DNA of 64,000 nucleotides. Source: CAXBID01 sp963815305 (lineage in GTDB: Bacteria > Bacteroidota > Bacteroidia > Flavobacteriales > Flavobacteriaceae). The stretch's first letter is position 1. Every line of letters begins with the position of its first letter. The stretch spans positions 1-64,000 of the forward strand of contig CAWFFW010000001.1 in assembly GCA_963815305.1 (NCBI GenBank). The letters run 5' to 3'. Below the pieces are notes generated by a model. That model made no database searches and was not told where the DNA came from. It saw only the letters and a list, made by a program, of their open reading frames with translations. Both the position numbers and the translations under genes were made by a program. Positions 8,639 to 17,695 of the stretch are shown piece after piece.

Positions 8639-10401
8639 TGGGGCTTAAAGACGACATTAGAGCAATACAACAGATGAAAGCCAATGGAGTCTTTAATAAT
8701 TACATTGAATACATAAGATACCCAAAATTTCGAAATCTAGAACCAAATACAAAAATTGAATTTAATTTTCCGTTAACGTTTCTTGTTGGTAAAAATGGTG
8801 GAGGAAAAAGTTCCACATTACAATCATTATATGGATGTCCATTAAACAAGAGCTTAGGTTCATATTGGTTTTCAACAGAGTTGGACCCAATTAATGATTT
8901 AAAGAAAAACAGAAACTGTTTTATATACGGATATCCAATTAATGGAGTTACTAAGGAGGTTTTAAAACAAAGAGCACCTAGAAAAGGTAATCTAGATTAT
9001 TGGGAACCATCCAAACCAGTTAAGAAATATCAAATGGATACTTCAGAACGAATTTCACCAGTTGAAAAGGAAGTAGAATATATTGATTTTCGTTCTGAAC
9101 TAAGTGCATTTGATAAATATATGTACTTCCAAACTTTTAACTCTTCGAAAAGAATTAAATCAAAACAGGATTTTGTTAGACGTCATTCCTCTAAACTTAA
9201 AAAGGCATTTGAAGAGAATATTGTAGTTAAATTCTACAATAAAGATATGAACGAAACATCGTTGTTAATTTCCGAAGATGAAATTGAAGCAGTTTCATAT
9301 ATCTTAGGTAAAGAGTATAGTGAAATTGCTATATTAAAGCATAAATTTTTTAAAGAATGGGGATTTTCAGTACGATTTAATAATGATAATTTAAATTATT
9401 CCGAAGCATTTGCTGGAAGTGGCGAAACTGCTGTTATTCTATTAGTAAATAAAATTCATAATTGTGATAATGAAACGTTAGTTCTTCTAGATGAACCAGA
9501 AACATCACTTCATCCAGGTGCTCAAATTAGATTGATAAAGTACATAGTTGAAAAAATTAAAACCAAACGTTTACAAGTAGTGGTTTCTACACATTCACCT
9601 TTTTTCCTAAAAAATATGCCTGCTAACTCGATAAAAGTTTTTAGCATTAATAACAGTGGTCATTTTCATATCGAAAACGATAGAAAGCCAAAGGAAGCGT
9701 TTGTAGAATTAGAAATAGAAGAAACTAACGATAAAAATCAAATCATTGTTGAGGACTCTCTAGCAAAAGATATTTTGGAACATTGTTTAAAAAAACTTGG
9801 TAACGATATTTATGAAACATTTGAAATAAAATATTTACCAGGTGGCGCTTCATCAGTGAAACAGAGGCTCTCAACCATCATAGAATTTGAAAACAAACCT
9901 TATGTTATTTTTGATGGAGACCAGAAAAAAATCCCTGAACACATTGATTTAGATAACTTACCAAACAATCAAATAGATACATATCAGAAATTAAGCGCAT
10001 TACTAAAAACTCAAACTGAATCAGAAATTCATTTTTATGTAGATGGAAATAATCAAGATGGCGGAAACGAAGAACAAAAAATTGAGTTTATTATAAACTA
10101 CTTTAGTTACTATAAAAATTATGTCCACTATCTTCCTTGTAACATTCCAGAAGAAATAATTTGGGATGATGATTATGCTATAAATAGAATCACAGACCTA
10201 AATGGAGAACAAGAGGATAATGTCCTTGATGAAATTAAAGTTGGTAATTATAAAGATTGGTTTATCAATTTATGTGAAAAAGTATATGGAGATAGAAGAA
10301 ATTTAAATGCTCTGCATCGAGAGTTCATAATTAATTGGCATAGAAAAGACGATAACAATTTAACCTCTATACTTGAAATTATAAATACTATTCGAGAATA
10401 A
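8638..10401 (+). CDS. OLD-like AAA ATPase with a C-terminal TOPRIM-type nuclease domain
   Basis: The product is 587 aa. Walker A is LVGKNGGGKSS (about residues 48-58). The ABC-like signature/Walker B region reads LVLLDEPETSLHPGAQ, followed by STHSPFF with the switch His. After about residue 360 comes a TOPRIM-like pattern: IIVEDSLAK (acidic residue), then YVIFDGDQK (the D-x-D motif). This is the layout of OLD-family nucleases, including the Gabija GajA type, but no GajB-like helicase is next to it. The ATG shares one base with the endonuclease stop (TAATG), so methyltransferase, endonuclease and ATPase form one coupled operon. The likely role is defence, either helping restriction or as a separate effector. 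That role is inferred. Confidence 0.82.
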   Translation: MGLKDDIRAIQQMKANGVFNNYIEYIRYPKFRNLEPNTKIEFNFPLTFLVGKNGGGKSSTLQSLYGCPLNKSLGSYWFSTELDPINDLKKNRNCFIYGYPINGVTKEVLKQRAPRKGNLDYWEPSKPVKKYQMDTSERISPVEKEVEYIDFRSELSAFDKYMYFQTFNSSKRIKSKQDFVRRHSSKLKKAFEENIVVKFYNKDMNETSLLISEDEIEAVSYILGKEYSEIAILKHKFFKEWGFSVRFNNDNLNYSEAFAGSGETAVILLVNKIHNCDNETLVLLDEPETSLHPGAQIRLIKYIVEKIKTKRLQVVVSTHSPFFLKNMPANSIKVFSINNSGHFHIENDRKPKEAFVELEIEETNDKNQIIVEDSLAKDILEHCLKKLGNDIYETFEIKYLPGGASSVKQRLSTIIEFENKPYVIFDGDQKKIPEHIDLDNLPNNQIDTYQKLSALLKTQTESEIHFYVDGNNQDGGNEEQKIEFIINYFSYYKNYVHYLPCNIPEEIIWDDDYAINRITDLNGEQEDNVLDEIKVGNYKDWFINLCEKVYGDRRNLNALHREFIINWHRKDDNNLTSILEIINTIRE

Positions 10402-10790
10402 TACAACGCTACGAGCCATACACTTTCCCAGTCGCGCCATCCAAGCTTCGCCCAAACTGTAAAAGAGTATGTCTCTGCCAACGCTCGAAACCAATCTGAA
10501 CGCAGACCAGTAGAGAACAATGTATATAGCAAATAGCCCGATTAGAGTTTAAAACAAAGGCATGAGCATATTTACGAAGTCTCCATTTTTTTTGTTTTAG
10601 CTTTTAATTAATGTAAATTGTAAAACCAATAAAACAAAAAAATGGCTTGTGGTTCAACCGAATAGAATGTGCTTCTTTTCTGCCCTACTTGCCATATACT
10701 GAACAGTTGCAAGTAGCGGAACTGAGACCTGTATTCAATAAGTGAACTATAATAATTAAAAAGACTTATTGTTGGTTTTTTATATAATAA
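10402..10790. other. Intergenic region after the OLD-like gene, no gene supported
   Basis: The first 150 nt are richer in G+C than their surroundings (10405-10555). Open frames on the minus strand here have no start context or recognisable motif. No terminator with a clear T tract was seen. Confidence 0.3.
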
Positions 10791-11328
10791 ATGGAAGAGA
10801 AATTTCAATATAGATTGTCAAAAGAGGGAAAAGAATGAAATAGCTCAAAACTTGATTGATATTTTACAGAAAGATGCGAATATTAATAAACAGACTGTAA
10901 CTTTCATTGGTAATTGGATTCTTACTGGCCCTGATGAAAAAAGGAAGGCTTTTTTTGATGTTTGGGAAATCGTTTTAAAAAACTATTTACCAACAACTAG
11001 ACCCATCTTATTTCGGGCGTGTAAAAGAATTAGTAATAATGGGAAAATAGCAAGTTTTACTGGACGGTTAGAATCTGCAAGAAGATTTAGTAAAGAAAAA
11101 GGTTCTTTGATAATATGCGATACAAATGAAATACTCGAATTTGAAGAGAGATTTTATGAACCTGATAAGTATAAACATACATTTTATCCTCTTTCTAGTG
11201 TTTTGAAAAAAGCAAAAAAATCAGGAGGGTGTGGATTCTCTGAAAGATTATTGAATAATTATATTGGTGAAGACGAATACATTATGAGGATTGATTTAGA
11301 AAATATGCAAAGCTTTAAATGGCTATAA
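10791..11328 (+). pseudogene. Hypothetical protein with ADP-ribosyltransferase-like pattern, frameshifted near its start
   Basis: The larger frame is open from 10756 but has no ATG; its first possible start is TTG 10852. An ATG at 10791 in another frame reads MEEKFQYRLSKEGKE before a stop. Dropping one base near 10831-10836 joins it to ...NEIAQNLIDILQKDA, giving a protein of about 178 aa. Downstream the order ILFRAC, then IASFTGRLESARRFSKEKG, then GEDEYIMRID resembles the R-S-E layout of ADP-ribosyltransferase folds, where the last acidic residue is catalytic. This match is by eye only. The gene stands between two defence-type cargo genes. An alternative is an unrelated small cargo protein starting at TTG 10852. 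Confidence 0.45.
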
Positions 11329-11827
11329 AATTATGATATAGAAAAACACATAACTCTCATTCAAAAGTGGAAATTCTGAATTTTAACATGATTACGCTGA
11401 CTTCCAATCAAGCAGTTATTAAAAATGAAAAAACTACTACTTGGCGCATATAATTTATTGCTAGTGCAAGCCTACTTACGAAAATCCTCGCAGATTTCTA
11501 TTCGGTTTGTATTCGCTAAATTAGGTGTTTAAAGCACCCAACTAATCTTATACAATCACATTGTAGTGCATCCTGAACAATATCTTTTATCGAAAATACA
11601 ATTTTAAAAAAGGTAAAATTCTTGGTTCTCAAAGTTAATAAATCTAATGAACTCATACTGCTTATTGCTTTTTAATTCTTTATAAAAAACTGTTTGAATG
11701 ATTAAGACATCTATAAATAAAAAAATTGTTGAATACTAGTTAATAACTAATAATCAATATGTTAAAAAACAATATTAAATTGCTTCTTTGTGCAAATTAA
11801 CTTTATCCTAATTATTTTTTAAGCTGA
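11329..11827. other. Intergenic region with a probable dispersed-repeat fragment
   Basis: No gene is supported. The part at 11448-11575 contains two small hairpins: ATTAG/CTAAT around a GTG/CAC pair (11520-11546) and TACAAT-CAC-ATTGTA (11551-11565). Its text resembles a repeat I recall from between accessory genes in other Flavobacteriaceae. The last 100 nt are very AT-rich and presumably hold the promoter of the YobI-like gene. Confidence 0.35.
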
Positions 11828-13189
11828 ATGAATAACGAAAATAAGAATCCAAAACAACAACAAGAAGCTCTTGAATCTAAATCTTCAATCTGGTCATTAA
11901 CACCGAAAACATTAACCAAAGAAGAGGATATTAAAAAAATAAAACCCTATTTAGAATCTCTAAGGAATGGTATAGACGAAACAGGTATACAAAACATAGC
12001 ACTAACTGGAGATTATAGGTCAGGAAAAAGCACTGTTTTATTAACTTTTGAAAAACAGAACCCACAGCACAAATACTTAAATATTTCACTTGCTTCTTTT
12101 AAGGATGGAAACGATAATAAAAAGAAATTTAATACAAATAAAGATAAGTCTCAAAATGAGAAAGAGGACGAAGAAGACAAAACTAGTAATCACAATATAA
12201 TTGACGATGCTAAAAGCATAAATATTGACGAAACAAATAGATTAATAGAAATTAGTATTTTACAACAAATAATTTATCAAGCTAACCCAAAAGACATTCC
12301 TGATTCAAGATTTCAAAGAATAATAGGCATATCAAATAATAAGCTAATCTGGTTTGCTTTAGCAAGTGTTCTATGGGTAGTTTCCTTTTTTATCTTATTT
12401 AAACTTGGAGGTCTGCAAAAAGCTAATCCTGCAAACTGGACATTTAAATTTATAGATTTAAGCCTATCTACACTAATATCCGTTCCGATTTTTTTAACTG
12501 GGATTGGTATCTTTATGCATAGCTTAGGTAGAGTATTAAGCAACTCTAAAATAAGTAAGATCACAATTAAAGGTGAAATTGAACTCGGAAAAGATTTAGA
12601 CAAGTCAATTCTAAATAAACATTTAGATGAGATTCTATACTTCTTTGAACAGACTAATTATAATGTTGTCATTATAGAAGATTTAGATAGGTTTAAAAAC
12701 ACTCAAGTTTTCACAAAGCTCAGGGAAATCAATTTACTAATCAATAAGTCTGACTCAATTCGTAAACAAAACAAGAAGATTGTTTTCGTTTATGCCGTAA
12801 GAGATGAAATATTTGTAAATAGTGAAAGAGTCAAATTCTTTGATTTTATTATTCCTGTAATACCCTTCATTAATCCTTCAAATGCAAAAGATCAGTTTTA
12901 TAACTTACTAAAGATTGAAAAATTGGAACACGAACTTAATGATGAATTCATTGATGATGTAGTGACCTTTATAGATGATATAGATATGAGGCTAATGACC
13001 AATGTCTTCCAAGAATTCAGTATCTACAGAAAACAAATGGGCTCAGGTATAATTTTACAAAACCTATTTGCTTTAATTCTATATAAAAATTTATACCCTA
13101 AGGATTTCACAGAACTACCAAGAAGAAAAGGAAATCTATATCATTTTTTTAATAACAAATCTGAATACACAAAAAAAAATAGTAATTGA
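11828..13189 (+). CDS. YobI-like P-loop NTPase, N-terminal part (frame broken at an A9 tract)
   Basis: The product is 453 aa to the first stop. Walker A is GDYRSGKST (about residues 61-69). A charged linker (about residues 100-125) is rich in K, D, E and N. Two hydrophobic membrane segments lie near residues 170-192 and 210-235. The Walker B/sensor region reads VVIIEDLDRF, then KIVFVYAVRDEIF. This is the pattern of YobI-like P-loop NTPases, membrane-anchored ATPases related to STAND/KAP-type NTPases and often found among defence genes. The frame ends shortly after a run of nine A (13171-13179). Removing one A continues directly into the next open frame, so this is probably the N-terminal third of a ~1270-aa protein. 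Confidence 0.75.
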   Translation: MNNENKNPKQQQEALESKSSIWSLTPKTLTKEEDIKKIKPYLESLRNGIDETGIQNIALTGDYRSGKSTVLLTFEKQNPQHKYLNISLASFKDGNDNKKKFNTNKDKSQNEKEDEEDKTSNHNIIDDAKSINIDETNRLIEISILQQIIYQANPKDIPDSRFQRIIGISNNKLIWFALASVLWVVSFFILFKLGGLQKANPANWTFKFIDLSLSTLISVPIFLTGIGIFMHSLGRVLSNSKISKITIKGEIELGKDLDKSILNKHLDEILYFFEQTNYNVVIIEDLDRFKNTQVFTKLREINLLINKSDSIRKQNKKIVFVYAVRDEIFVNSERVKFFDFIIPVIPFINPSNAKDQFYNLLKIEKLEHELNDEFIDDVVTFIDDIDMRLMTNVFQEFSIYRKQMGSGIILQNLFALILYKNLYPKDFTELPRRKGNLYHFFNNKSEYTKKNSN

Positions 13190-15650
13190 AACTGAGCAAT
13201 CTATTAGTTCCTTAAAAGGAAAAATTAAAAATATTGAAGGAGAAAAAATTGATGATTTAAACAAATTAAAAGCTATTTATTTAAGTGCTATTAAAGAAAA
13301 AACAGATGCTTTGGAAATTAGTCTTGACAACAAGTGGATACCGTTTAATAATTTATATGATGACGACACATTTAATACACTTATAGAACAAGATAGTTTT
13401 AATTACAGATATATGAACTTTAATTATAATGCACAAGCCTTCAATACAAATAGAATATCAGGAAAAACGACATTCACTTCAATAGAAAATGAAGTAAATA
13501 GTAGCGATACGTTTGGTGAGAGACAAGACTTCATAGAAAAGAAAATGAACGATGCCGTAGAGGATTTAAAAGAAGAACTCTATGAAAAAGAAACGGTTAA
13601 AAAGGAGATGGAGTCTTGGAATATTAAAAGAATATTTGAAAAATTAAGCATTGATAAATACCTAATTGGCTTTGAACATAATGAATTACTAAGAAACCTT
13701 ATTAAGAACGGGTATTTGGATGAAAATTATATTGACTATATCTCAATCTTCCATGAAGCCAAAATTAAGCTCTCTGATAAAGAATTCATAAAGAAAGTTA
13801 AAAGCGGAAAAATGAGTGATTATGATTATTACTTAACTAAGCCTAATGAAGTACTTAAAGAAATACCAACTAGATATTTTTCAAGAAAAGAAGTTTTAAA
13901 TTATCATGTTTTAGGTTATTTATTAAGATTGGGAGATAGTTTTAGTGATAAAAGAGATTCTTTAATAAAATTAATTTGTGGAGCAAAAAATGGTACAAAA
14001 GAAGAACATGATATGTTCAAGTTTATAGATGGTTATATTAATTTTTATGAAAAATCAAATCATGAGATAGTGCCAAGAACATCAGGCTCTATTTCTCAAT
14101 TAATTAAAATATTATCATTAAAAACGGGATTATTGTGGAATCCCTTATTAAATAACAACGCTACAGCTAAAACTCAGATAGAAAAATATATCAAGTATAT
14201 AGTTCTATATGCCGAACCAAATGAATTAAAAACAAACCCTCATAATTCAAGACTAAAAAGCTACTTCAATATCAAAAGTGATTTAATTAACTTATTTAAA
14301 ACCCAAGATGAGTCACAAAAATTTGCAACTATTATTCAATTACTTGAAATAAAATTCTCAAAATTGGTTCCAAAAACTAATGAAAATGAAAACATTTTTG
14401 AGTTCATTTATGAGAACAATCATTACATTCTTAACCAAGAGAATATCACTACCATAATAAAAGGATTTAATTCTAATTCTGAAGTTAAAAATCTTGAAGA
14501 GTCAAATTACACACAAATCAACAATAGTAACTGCTCAAAACTTATAGAATATGTAGATAAAAACATAAACACTTATGTCAAGGAAGTTTTACTAAAAATA
14601 AAAGAGAATGACAATGAAAGTGAAAAATCAGTTATACATTTATTAAATCACAAGATTGTAACGGAAGAATTAAAAGATAAAATAATTAAAAAGCAGAATG
14701 CAAAAGTCATTAATATTTCTGACATAAATAACCAAGGAGAAAGGATCAATTTATTAAAATATGAGAAACTAAAAACAACTTGGATGAATATCATAAAATA
14801 CTATGATTTCTCAGACAAGACAATTGACCTGTTTTTAACCAACTACTTAAACCAAGAAAACAATTATAAAATTCTAGAAAAATCTAAAATACCAGACGAG
14901 ATTGAGACACTAGAACACGAAACTATTAAACAATTTATTATATCCTTGATAAAATGCAAAGGACTAACACAACAATCTTATATTTCTTTATATAAGAGTA
15001 TTCCTAGTCATTCTTCACATTGGAAATATATTGATTTTAGTGAACTACAAGAGGAAAAAATAAATTTCTTGATAGAAAACAATTACTTATCATTGACTCA
15101 AAAAAACTTTGATTTAATTAGTGAAAAATTTGAAAATTTAAAATCAAATTTTTTAATTAAAAAAAAGAAAGATATTATTGATGCTCTCGATGATGAAGAA
15201 TTAGTCTTAAATAATAGCGATATCGATATACTTTTGGAATCCACTGAAGTTTCTGCCAATATTAAGGAAGATTTAATAAAAGGATACGCTAGAAGCCGAA
15301 TCATATCAGAAAATAAAATAGGAAAATTGATTGGCAATATAGCTAGCTCATACAATAGAAACTATTTAAATTATGATGAATTAAACTCAATTTTTAGCAA
15401 TGGTGAAAATACTGATAACGAAAGACTAATTATGTTAAATAGTCATTTTTCAGAATTAGAAGAATCACAGATAGTCTCATTGTCTAAATTAGTTTCCAGA
15501 AAGTATAAGGAGATTTTTAATGAAAAGAAAAAACCTGGTTTTAACTATTCAGAACAAATGGAAAAGCTAGCAAATAACTTAAAAACCATTGGATTAGTTA
15601 AAAATTTTCATATTCAAAATAAAGGAAAAACAATTAGGTTTTATCCATAA
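13179..15650 (+). CDS. YobI-like P-loop NTPase, C-terminal part
   Basis: From the A9 tract the frame reads ...IVIETEQSISSLKGKIKNIE and stays open for more than 800 codons to a TAA at 15650. There is no ATG near its beginning; the first possible start is TTG 13311, which would drop conserved-looking coiled-coil sequence. It is therefore best read as the continuation of the NTPase. The sequence is helical, rich in K, N, E and I, with repeated L-rich helices resembling a large sensor or effector-scaffold region. It has no membrane segment. Together the two parts span 11828-15650, about 1270 aa, a usual length for this group as I recall it. Confidence 0.7.
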   Translation: MVIETEQSISSLKGKIKNIEGEKIDDLNKLKAIYLSAIKEKTDALEISLDNKWIPFNNLYDDDTFNTLIEQDSFNYRYMNFNYNAQAFNTNRISGKTTFTSIENEVNSSDTFGERQDFIEKKMNDAVEDLKEELYEKETVKKEMESWNIKRIFEKLSIDKYLIGFEHNELLRNLIKNGYLDENYIDYISIFHEAKIKLSDKEFIKKVKSGKMSDYDYYLTKPNEVLKEIPTRYFSRKEVLNYHVLGYLLRLGDSFSDKRDSLIKLICGAKNGTKEEHDMFKFIDGYINFYEKSNHEIVPRTSGSISQLIKILSLKTGLLWNPLLNNNATAKTQIEKYIKYIVLYAEPNELKTNPHNSRLKSYFNIKSDLINLFKTQDESQKFATIIQLLEIKFSKLVPKTNENENIFEFIYENNHYILNQENITTIIKGFNSNSEVKNLEESNYTQINNSNCSKLIEYVDKNINTYVKEVLLKIKENDNESEKSVIHLLNHKIVTEELKDKIIKKQNAKVINISDINNQGERINLLKYEKLKTTWMNIIKYYDFSDKTIDLFLTNYLNQENNYKILEKSKIPDEIETLEHETIKQFIISLIKCKGLTQQSYISLYKSIPSHSSHWKYIDFSELQEEKINFLIENNYLSLTQKNFDLISEKFENLKSNFLIKKKKDIIDALDDEELVLNNSDIDILLESTEVSANIKEDLIKGYARSRIISENKIGKLIGNIASSYNRNYLNYDELNSIFSNGENTDNERLIMLNSHFSELEESQIVSLSKLVSRKYKEIFNEKKKPGFNYSEQMEKLANNLKTIGLVKNFHIQNKGKTIRFYP

Positions 15651-16239
15651 TACAAATTTTCATTTTTTAATATAATTATACAAACGCTGAACCTAAATCA
15701 TAAAATTCATAGAACAGTGGGAAAATAAAATATTGGTGAATTTACATGCAAAAGCACTATAGACAACAAAGAACTGAGTTAAAATTTCTTAATTTTATTC
15801 TATAATGTAAGTGAGTTTTCATAAAGGCATAGGCATTTATGTTGTTTTGATAATAAATAATATTTATCTTTATAAAACCAGTAAGTAAAGTAATTTATTT
15901 TGAGGTCATTTATAGTTTTGTCAACAAATCGGCTAACAGATTGTTTTTTTAGTTTGTAAATGATTGATATATAGTGTATTGTGTAAGGGGAGAGGCTTCC
16001 TGCCACCCCGACTTTTAAGGTATCAAATGATACCAAAATATAGCTAATCTTATGGAAATCAACGAATTTCATATTTTTTGATATCATATGATTAGCTTTA
16101 ATATCAATTGGCAGGTTACCTATTCGGTTACCTAAAAAGTTGCCAAATTTTTCATTACATTGGTAGTTCAATAATAATTGACTTTCGCAACGATTTGACT
16201 TTCGTAAACAAATCGAATATTCATCTAAAGCGATAGTAC
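15651..16239. promoter_or_regulatory. Upstream region of the integrase with repeats and a palindrome; candidate arm or operator sites
   Basis: No gene is supported on the plus strand. An open minus-strand frame (15800-16252) overlaps the integrase start and looks like a shadow. Visible elements are an inverted repeat GGTATCA-AA-TGATACC (16019-16034) and a direct repeat GGTTACCTA (16114-16122 and 16126-16134). Such sites next to a recombinase gene could bind the integrase or an excisionase, or act as its operator. Confidence 0.35.
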
Positions 16240-17505
16240 ATGCAAACTTCAAAGACTTTTAGTATCCATTTTTGGTTGAACACAGCTAAAAAAAAGAATG
16301 GTGTTGCACCCGTTTATGCCCGAATAACGGTTAACGGAAAACGTGCAGAAATCAGTTTAAAACGTTATCAATCGGTTACCTCTTGGGACTCCAAAACGAA
16401 AAGAGCCAGACCAAGAACTCCGAATGCCCCAGCCTTGAATGCCTATTTGGACCAAGTGTACGCTGACCTCCTGGCATGTCAGAAACAATTAATTTCTGAA
16501 TTTAAGCTGATAACTTCCCAAGCTTTAAAGGCCAGGTATTTAGGAGAGGACGAACAAGAAAAGACTTTAATGGAACTCGTGGATTACCATAACACGACCA
16601 TGAAAACCGTTTTAAAGTCGGGAACCTTAAAGAACTATTATACCACTGAGCGATACTTAAAAAGATTTCTAAAAACTAGAATCAAATCTTGTGATATATA
16701 TTTAAAGCAATTATCCTATAGTTTTATTATTGATTTTGAACAATACTTAAGAAAAGGACCGTCAATCAATAAAGCACAGCCCTTGCACAACAATGGAGTT
16801 ATGAAACATTTGGAACGCCTAAAAAAAATGATGAATTTGGCACATCAGCTGGAATGGATAGAAAAAGATCCCTTTGTGCGCTTCAAGCTTAAATTTACAA
16901 AACACCAACGGGATTATTTGTCAGAATCGGAACTTCAGATATTTGAACAAGGTAAATTAAAAGTAGAGTACCATAGAAAGACAAGGGATGTTTTTGTTTT
17001 TTCATGTTATACGGGACTTTCGTATACGGATGTTAAATCCTTAACGTTACATAATATTGTTAGAGGTATTGATAGTGATTATTGGATTTTCACCCAACGA
17101 GAAAAAACGGAACAGCCAGTTAAAATACCACTATTGGATAAAGCACTGGATATTATCAAAAAGTATGATAATAACGCTCAGGGCAACGCGAAATTATTGC
17201 CTGTGTTTAGCAACCAAAAAACAAATATCTACTTAAAAGAAATAACTGCAATATTTGAAATAAATAAGAATATTACGTTTCACTCTGCAAGGCATACTTT
17301 TGCTACCACAGTGACCCTCTCTAATGGTGTGCCCATAGAAACGGTATCAAAACTATTGGGGCATTCCAAATTATCAACGACACAAGTTTATGCTAGGGTC
17401 ATCGAAGAGAAAGTGAGTGTTGATATGAAATCATTAAAGAAGATATTAAGCTATAACATAAACAAAAGTGTAGGTAAAACTATAGCTAATGTTAATTTAC
17501 ATTAG
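16240..17505 (+). CDS. int: Tyrosine recombinase, CTnDOT-like integrase
   Basis: The product is 421 aa. It has an N-terminal arm-binding domain (FSIHFWLN...GVAPVYARITVNGKRAEISL), a SAM-like core-binding domain (about residues 105-200) and a catalytic domain. Catalytic residues seen are His348-x-x-Arg351 (HSARHTF), His375 (LLGHSK) and nucleophile Tyr384 (QVYARV). The position of the first catalytic Arg holds Ser261 (YTGLSYTDVKSL), as reported for the CTnDOT integrase IntDOT. It should integrate and excise the element. Its gene lies against tRNA-Leu, pointing to this tRNA region as the attachment site. It faces the tRNA and is the last gene of the element. Confidence 0.92.
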   Translation: MQTSKTFSIHFWLNTAKKKNGVAPVYARITVNGKRAEISLKRYQSVTSWDSKTKRARPRTPNAPALNAYLDQVYADLLACQKQLISEFKLITSQALKARYLGEDEQEKTLMELVDYHNTTMKTVLKSGTLKNYYTTERYLKRFLKTRIKSCDIYLKQLSYSFIIDFEQYLRKGPSINKAQPLHNNGVMKHLERLKKMMNLAHQLEWIEKDPFVRFKLKFTKHQRDYLSESELQIFEQGKLKVEYHRKTRDVFVFSCYTGLSYTDVKSLTLHNIVRGIDSDYWIFTQREKTEQPVKIPLLDKALDIIKKYDNNAQGNAKLLPVFSNQKTNIYLKEITAIFEINKNITFHSARHTFATTVTLSNGVPIETVSKLLGHSKLSTTQVYARVIEEKVSVDMKSLKKILSYNINKSVGKTIANVNLH

Positions 17506-17540
17506 GGGTTAGGCAAGAAATAATCTAAAATTTTTAAAAT

Positions 17541-17587
17541 GCAGGTGTGTTAGAATTGTTAGACACGTTAGACTTAGGACTTATGCA
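17541..17587 (+). repeat. Degenerate copy of the 5' part of tRNA-Leu
   Basis: The 47-nt segment aligns with the first 48 nt of the tRNA-Leu gene at 17614. They share GCAGGTGTG, GAATTG, TAGACACG, AGACTTAGGA and ATGCA, with several mostly G/C-to-A/T changes between. It stops at about the end of the anticodon arm, so no tRNA could form. It lies between the integrase and the tRNA and probably marks an attachment-site duplication or an old insertion. Confidence 0.7.
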
Positions 17588-17613
17588 AGTAAAAGTTTAA
17601 AAAAAATAAAAAT

Positions 17614-17695
17614 GCAGGTGTGGTGGAATTGGTAGACACGCCAGACTTAGGATCTAATGCAGCAATGTGTAGAAGTTCGAGTCTCCCCACCTGTA
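17614..17695 (+). tRNA. tRNA-Leu (anticodon TAG)
   Basis: A full cloverleaf is readable. The acceptor stem pairs GCAGGTG with CACCTGT (G-U at the first pair), followed by discriminator A. The D arm contains GGAATTGGTAGAC. The anticodon arm is CCAGA-CTTAGGA-TCT... with TAG in the loop. A short variable arm and the T arm with GTTCGAGTC follow. CCA is not encoded. It probably serves as the chromosomal attachment site of the element to its left. Confidence 0.93.

Noticed and set aside
8638..10401. Gabija system
   Set aside because: The ATPase-TOPRIM layout fits GajA, but no UvrD-like GajB helicase gene is next to it, so the full system cannot be claimed.
15800..16252. 150-codon open frame on the minus strand upstream of the integrase
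   Set aside because: It overlaps the integrase start and the repeat-rich region, has no recognisable motif, and its composition looks like a chance frame in AT-rich DNA.
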